A stretch of 10,197 nt of DNA from Bacteroidota bacterium (lineage in GTDB: Bacteria; Bacteroidota; Ignavibacteria; UBA10030; UBA8401): NCBI GenBank assembly GCA_023229405.1, contig JALNZH010000112.1, forward strand, positions 1-10,197. The letters are read 5' to 3'. A program made the position numbers and the translations under genes. Position 1 is the stretch's first letter. Each line of letters begins with the position of its first letter. Shown here piece after piece: positions 7,018-10,197 of this stretch. The notes below the pieces were generated by a model. That model searched no databases, was not told where the DNA came from, and saw only the letters and a program-made list of their open reading frames with translations.

Positions 7018-7018
7018 A

Positions 7019-7900
7019 TCACTGGCTGACAAAATCATAGACCGCTTTTGACAGCGATGCGATGGTTTCGATCCCTTCTTTGTTTGAGTTTAAATTTTTT
7101 GATAAAATAACCAAGACATAAGCATGCCCGTTCGGTAAATAAATGATTCCGGAATCATGCTGCACATTGGTTATAGATCCGGTTTTATGAGCAACGGTCA
7201 CATCTGGAGGAAGCAGAGCAGGAATCATACTCTTAAATTTCTGCGCATGGAGAATGTTCAGCATCTCAGCACACGCCGCAACATCAATAACCTTCTTTCG
7301 TGCAATCGCTTCAAAAAGCAGGGTAAGGTCATAGGCATTGGTCGTATTATTTTTCCCGGCATCAAACGCTTTGCTGTCTTCCACCCCTCGAAGCACTTGA
7401 ATATCGTTGCACCCCATCGATTTCATCGTCTTCATGATATTATCCGGCCCGACGATACCGATGAGAATATTGGTGGCAAGGTTGCTGCTGACCGTGATCA
7501 TTTTAAACACAAGATTTCGAATCGATTCTTTTCTGCCAATCCGACTGTACAGTCCGTCTTCACTGTCATCATTTAAATCCAATGAAAAATCACTTCCATC
7601 GATGATACTCTGGAATGAATTTTTCACTGTAATGGAATCATCCAGCGAAATAGACCCTGTTGCAGCCTGCCGGAAGACTTCAATCATTACGGGGGTCTTC
7701 ATTGTACTTGCTGCATGAAACTGTTCCCGCTCATTCAAAAAAAATTTTTCACCGGTTTGAAGGTCGGAAAACACCAAGGCAAACCGCCCTTGTCGATTTT
7801 TTAGTATCGAATCAACGGCATTCTGTAATGTTGCGATGTTCTTTTGCGGCTGAGCAATCATTATTGTGGAAAGGGTCAATACCAGTGTGAATAATTTCAT
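7019..7900 (-). CDS. Class A beta-lactamase-like serine hydrolase, exported
   Basis: This is a serine hydrolase of the class A beta-lactamase/DD-peptidase fold (Beta-lactamase2 type), 293 aa from the chosen start. A short hydrophobic signal peptide (about 1-16, ending IMIA before QPQ) predicts export to the periplasm. The catalytic set is present: STMK (65-68, nucleophile Ser65 and Lys68), SSN (138-140, the SxN motif, which is SDN in classical enzymes) and KTG (239-241). Glu174 in RGVED is the likely counterpart of general base Glu166, but the usual ExxxN form is not seen; the segment reads EDSKAFDAGKNNTT. The ATG at 7900 is chosen because it gives a clean signal peptide and has AGG six bases upstream; ATG 7927 would overlap ribD. 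It lies between ribD and ribE with gaps of 7 and 1 bp. It may be a beta-lactamase or a wall-related peptidase or esterase; resistance cannot be assumed. Confidence 0.88.
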   Translation of the reverse strand: MKLFTLVLTLSTIMIAQPQKNIATLQNAVDSILKNRQGRFALVFSDLQTGEKFFLNEREQFHAASTMKTPVMIEVFRQAATGSISLDDSITVKNSFQSIIDGSDFSLDLNDDSEDGLYSRIGRKESIRNLVFKMITVSSNLATNILIGIVGPDNIMKTMKSMGCNDIQVLRGVEDSKAFDAGKNNTTNAYDLTLLFEAIARKKVIDVAACAEMLNILHAQKFKSMIPALLPPDVTVAHKTGSITNVQHDSGIIYLPNGHAYVLVILSKNLNSNKEGIETIASLSKAVYDFVSQ

Positions 7901-7907
7901 TGTCGGC

Positions 7908-8999
7908 CTAGCGGAAAGTAATATCATATTCGCAGAGCGTATTCGTTGAAAAACGTTTCATTTGCCGTCTCGATCTTCTGTAAGATACGGAAATTCCGTT
8001 AAACGTTTTAACACCCCGTTGAAATTTCTTCGGAGAAGTAAATAACCATATCTTGTCGACACATTTCGCATTCAGAAAAGCTGCATAACTCCTCTGGCCA
8101 CCTTCAACCAATACGGAGGCGATATTTCGCCGACCAAGATCTTTCAATATCTGACGAATATTTAATTTCCCTTCGGCTCCTTTTAATTCAACAACATCGA
8201 TGCCAACGACTCGCAACGCCGATAACTTCTTCTGATGTTCTTTGGCAAACTTTCTATCCGTGTATAGAATTGTCGGAGCATCGGATTGATAAATTTTACT
8301 GTGAATCGGTGTAGAGAATTTCCCGTCGAGGATTATCCGGACAGGATTTCTTCCTTTTACCATACGTACGGTCAATTCGGGATTATCCATCATAACAGTA
8401 TGTGCACCCACCAATACTGCATCATACTGCGATCGAAGTTGATGCCCAAATGCCCTGCTTTTTGAATTTGTAATCCATTTGGAACTGCCGTCTTCACGTG
8501 CGATAAATCCATCGGATGTTTGTGCAGCTTTAATTGCAACAAACGGCATGTTCGTCTGTATGAATTTAAAAAAAGATTCGTTCAATCGCTTTGCTTCGTT
8601 TGCACTGACTCCAACGGTACATTGGATACCATGCTCACGCAAGTTTCGAATTCCTCTGCCTGCAACCAATGGATTCGGATCTATTGACCCAATCACCACC
8701 CGTTGGAAACCATGCTTTATTATCGCTTCAACGCAGGGAGGAGTTTTTCCATAGTGGGAACAAGGTTCTAAATTGACGTAGATTGTAGCACCCGCAAGAT
8801 CATGTTTTCGTTTCAAAGCATACCGGATGGCGTTCACTTCGGCATGCGGTCCGCCATATCGCCTGTGATATCCCTCGCCGATTTTTCGTCCATTCTTTAC
8901 AATCACTGCGCCAACCATCGGGTTTGGACTTACGTTTCCAGCACCTTTCCGTGCAAGGGTAAAACACTGTTGCATCCAATATTCGTCCGATCGTTTCAT
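7908..8999 (-). CDS. ribD: Bifunctional riboflavin biosynthesis protein RibD (deaminase/reductase)
   Basis: RibD performs the second and third steps of riboflavin synthesis: deamination of diaminohydroxyphosphoribosylaminopyrimidine, then NADPH-dependent reduction of the ribose. The 363 aa length fits a full two-domain enzyme. The N-terminal deaminase (about 1-145) has SPNPMVGAVIV (24-34), the zinc and catalytic motif HAEVNAI (52-58; His52, Glu54) and PCSHYGKTPPC (79-89; Cys80, Cys89). The C-terminal reductase (about 150-360) shows KAAQTSDGFIA (157-167), a substrate segment around TVMMDNPELTVR (201-212) and LVEGGQ (297-302). The ATG at 8999 gives the usual N-terminus, but no Shine-Dalgarno sequence is visible. 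A terminator-like hairpin ends only seven bases before this ATG. It is the first gene of a six-gene unit. Confidence 0.96.
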   Translation of the reverse strand: MKRSDEYWMQQCFTLARKGAGNVSPNPMVGAVIVKNGRKIGEGYHRRYGGPHAEVNAIRYALKRKHDLAGATIYVNLEPCSHYGKTPPCVEAIIKHGFQRVVIGSIDPNPLVAGRGIRNLREHGIQCTVGVSANEAKRLNESFFKFIQTNMPFVAIKAAQTSDGFIAREDGSSKWITNSKSRAFGHQLRSQYDAVLVGAHTVMMDNPELTVRMVKGRNPVRIILDGKFSTPIHSKIYQSDAPTILYTDRKFAKEHQKKLSALRVVGIDVVELKGAEGKLNIRQILKDLGRRNIASVLVEGGQRSYAAFLNAKCVDKIWLFTSPKKFQRGVKTFNGISVSYRRSRRQMKRFSTNTLCEYDITFR

Positions 9000-9006
9000 G
9001 GATTAC

Positions 9007-9049
9007 AAATAAAAAAGACATCACGAATTGTAGTACCGTTCGAGATGCC
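9007..9049 (-). terminator. Terminator-like hairpin between the oxidoreductase gene and ribD
   Basis: On the minus strand, GGCATCTCGAA (9049-9039) can pair with TTCGTGATGTC (9027-9017). This gives an 11-position stem with one mismatch and one G-U pair that exists only in the minus-strand RNA, closing an 11-base loop. TTTTTTATTT (9016-9007) follows. This fits termination of the oxidoreductase transcript. The T-tract ends seven bases before the ribD ATG, so it could also affect ribD expression. I see no convincing promoter for ribD in the 70-bp gap. Confidence 0.65.
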
Positions 9050-9069
9050 TTCAGATGATATTGGAAGAA

Positions 9070-10095
9070 TCATTGCTTAAACGAGATCTCTTTCCCCTTG
9101 ACGGCGGAACGGTAGATAGCATCGATGATTTTCATTCGCAGAACTGCCTCTTGCGCCGTTGAAATGACAGGGTGAATACCGCGAACAGAACCAACAAAGT
9201 GTTTTAGTTCATTTTCATACGATTTTTTTAAAGCATTTTGCGACGTATCGGTTTTCACCGGTGTGACGTTTACTACATTGTTATGCATTTCCTTATGAAT
9301 CATCAGCGGATTGATCTTTCCGCTTCCCTGTTCACCATAGATGTTGCAGTAATACAGTTCGTTCTCAATATTAAAGTTCCAGCTCACTTCAATAGTGATG
9401 GTCGATCCATTTTTCATCGTGATATATGCGACAGAAGAATCTTCCACTTTTGTTTTATGGGAATAATTCGTTGCGCTTACCCGTGCAACATCGGGATATC
9501 CGGTCATCCATAGCGCAAGATCGAGCATCACAATACCCATATCCAAAATAACTCCGCCACCAGACATCTCTTTTTGCGAAAACCATGTTCCTTCCGAAGA
9601 CGGACGTTTTAACCATCCCGTTTTTGCATAAAACACCTTGCCAAGCTCATTATTTTCGATAAAACTGCGAAGCATCATTGTATCCGGGCGGAAACGATGA
9701 TTCATTCCGACCATTAACTTTCTTTTATTTTTTTTCACAGATTCAGCAATCGCCATCGCCTCGTTAAGTTTTCTGGCAATTGGTTTTTCAACAAACACAT
9801 CATGCTTTGCCTCCAGACTTGCAATTGCAACATCCTTATGTACATCCGTTGATGTACAAATATCAACAGCATCCAATTCTTCCTTTGCAATCATTTCAGA
9901 ATAATCGGTATAATACTTTTTAATACCATATTTTTCCGCTAATGCGCGTGCCCGGGTCTTATCACGATCACAGACACATGTTATCTGTACGTCAGGTTGT
10001 TTCGCCAAGATCGGAAGATGGAACACCTGTGCGATCCATCCTAATCCGACGATACCGATCTTTGCTTTCTCGAGATGATTTTCTGTTGCGCTCAT
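9070..10095 (-). CDS. Gfo/Idh/MocA-family NAD(P)-dependent oxidoreductase
   Basis: The protein is 341 aa with the two-domain layout of glucose-fructose oxidoreductase/inositol dehydrogenase enzymes, which mostly oxidise or reduce sugars. The N-terminal Rossmann fold (about 11-130) has KIGIVGLGWIAQVFHLP (12-28) for NAD(P) and VEKPIA (102-107), whose Lys104 is the family catalytic lysine. The C-terminal alpha/beta domain (about 131-341) has GMNHRFRPD and GTWFSQKEMSGGGVILDMG. The usual D-x-x-x-H-x-x-D motif reads D-MGI-V-ML-D (185-192), so the active-site histidine is replaced by Val189. ATG 10095 is chosen because GGAAAG lies upstream and the ATG overlaps the previous gene's TGA (ATGA); a longer TTG-initiated frame to 10140 is less likely. 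The substrate cannot be told. Confidence 0.9.
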   Translation of the reverse strand: MSATENHLEKAKIGIVGLGWIAQVFHLPILAKQPDVQITCVCDRDKTRARALAEKYGIKKYYTDYSEMIAKEELDAVDICTSTDVHKDVAIASLEAKHDVFVEKPIARKLNEAMAIAESVKKNKRKLMVGMNHRFRPDTMMLRSFIENNELGKVFYAKTGWLKRPSSEGTWFSQKEMSGGGVILDMGIVMLDLALWMTGYPDVARVSATNYSHKTKVEDSSVAYITMKNGSTITIEVSWNFNIENELYYCNIYGEQGSGKINPLMIHKEMHNNVVNVTPVKTDTSQNALKKSYENELKHFVGSVRGIHPVISTAQEAVLRMKIIDAIYRSAVKGKEISFKQ

Positions 10096-10197
10096 AGTGC
10101 TTTCCGTCCGGGAACGATAATTGGTTGAATTTGATAACAATGAAATTCTTTGACAATCTCTGCAATTCCATGTCCGTCCAATTTTGAGGAGTGGAGC
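10092..10197 (-). CDS. C-terminal end of an unrecognised protein (partial)
   Basis: A reading frame enters from the right edge and ends at a TGA whose first bases overlap the oxidoreductase ATG (ATGA). The visible 34 residues include SKLDGHGIAEIVKEF followed by IQPIIVPGRKAL at the C-terminus, a helix-then-strand pattern typical of a globular cytoplasmic protein. The precise 4-bp overlap and protein-like composition support a real gene in an operon with the oxidoreductase. I do not recognise the family from so short a piece. Confidence 0.6.
   Translation of the reverse strand, partial: LHSSKLDGHGIAEIVKEFHCYQIQPIIVPGRKAL

Noticed and set aside
7018..7038. Longer ribE from ATG 7038
   Set aside because: Riboflavin synthases begin at MFTGIVEE; the additional seven residues would overlap the preceding gene.
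7157..7576. 139-codon open frame on the plus strand
   Set aside because: It lies wholly antisense to the serine hydrolase gene, whose motifs are clear, and its translation shows no domain pattern. It is a shadow frame, like the other plus-strand frames such as 1507-1899 and 1012-1347 opposite glnN.
8800..9024. 74-codon minus-strand frame across the start of ribD
   Set aside because: It overlaps the conserved deaminase domain of ribD in another frame and the terminator-like hairpin; composition is not protein-like.
9000..9069. FMN riboswitch upstream of ribD
   Set aside because: The gap is only 70 bp and the conserved RFN helices are not recognisable; only a single hairpin with a T-tract is present.
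10096..10140. N-terminal extension of the oxidoreductase from a TTG start
   Set aside because: The added residues do not resemble the family N-terminus, no good ribosome binding site precedes the TTG, and the region is already used by the end of the upstream gene in another frame.
1..10197. Search for a novel defence, mobile or CRISPR-type system
   Set aside because: All substantial frames on the coding strand belong to recognisable metabolic, regulatory or wall-related families, and no direct-repeat arrays, transposase genes or integrase genes are visible.

Overview
The window is a compact bacterial segment of roughly 40-45% GC by eye in which every credible gene lies on the minus strand, so transcription runs from high to low coordinates. 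The combination of type III glutamine synthetase (GlnN), a kinase-free membrane-anchored PASTA protein beside rpe, and the overall gene style suggests the Bacteroidota/Chlorobiota side (for example an Ignavibacteria-like lineage). This is an inference from gene types, not a placement. One clear promoter is of the classical TTGACA/TATAAT kind, not the Bacteroidia -33/-7 type.

Layout in the direction of transcription (right to left). (1) 10197-9070: the last codons of an unrecognised gene overlap by ATGA a Gfo/Idh/MocA-family oxidoreductase; a terminator-like hairpin follows. (2) 8999-3784: six genes packed with gaps of 7 bp or less or with 4-bp overlaps: ribD, a class A beta-lactamase-like secreted serine hydrolase, ribE (riboflavin synthase), a membrane PASTA protein, rpe and nagA. 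A strong intrinsic terminator follows nagA. (3) 3711-1029: a near-consensus promoter, an operator-like palindrome, an Lrp/AsnC regulator and glnN, closed by a second strong terminator. (4) 911-1: apt, joined by a TAATG stop/start overlap to the first 130 codons of a tryptophanase/tyrosine phenol-lyase family enzyme that runs off the left edge. The residue at the position of Thr124 of tyrosine phenol-lyase is Asp, which favours tryptophanase.

How the genes may work together. Unit 2 mixes riboflavin synthesis (ribD, ribE), pentose phosphate interconversion (rpe, whose substrate ribulose 5-phosphate is also a riboflavin precursor), and cell-wall or amino-sugar functions (PASTA protein, serine hydrolase, NagA). 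Unit 3 looks like a self-contained nitrogen-assimilation unit, with an amino-acid-responsive regulator upstream of glutamine synthetase. Unit 4 pairs purine salvage with an ammonia-releasing amino-acid lyase.

I find no tRNA, rRNA, CRISPR, insertion sequence, phage gene or recognisable defence system. The window is mostly ordinary housekeeping metabolism. The most interesting points are the lrp control region, the hairpin just before ribD, the serine hydrolase inside the riboflavin operon, and the missing family histidine in the Gfo/Idh protein.
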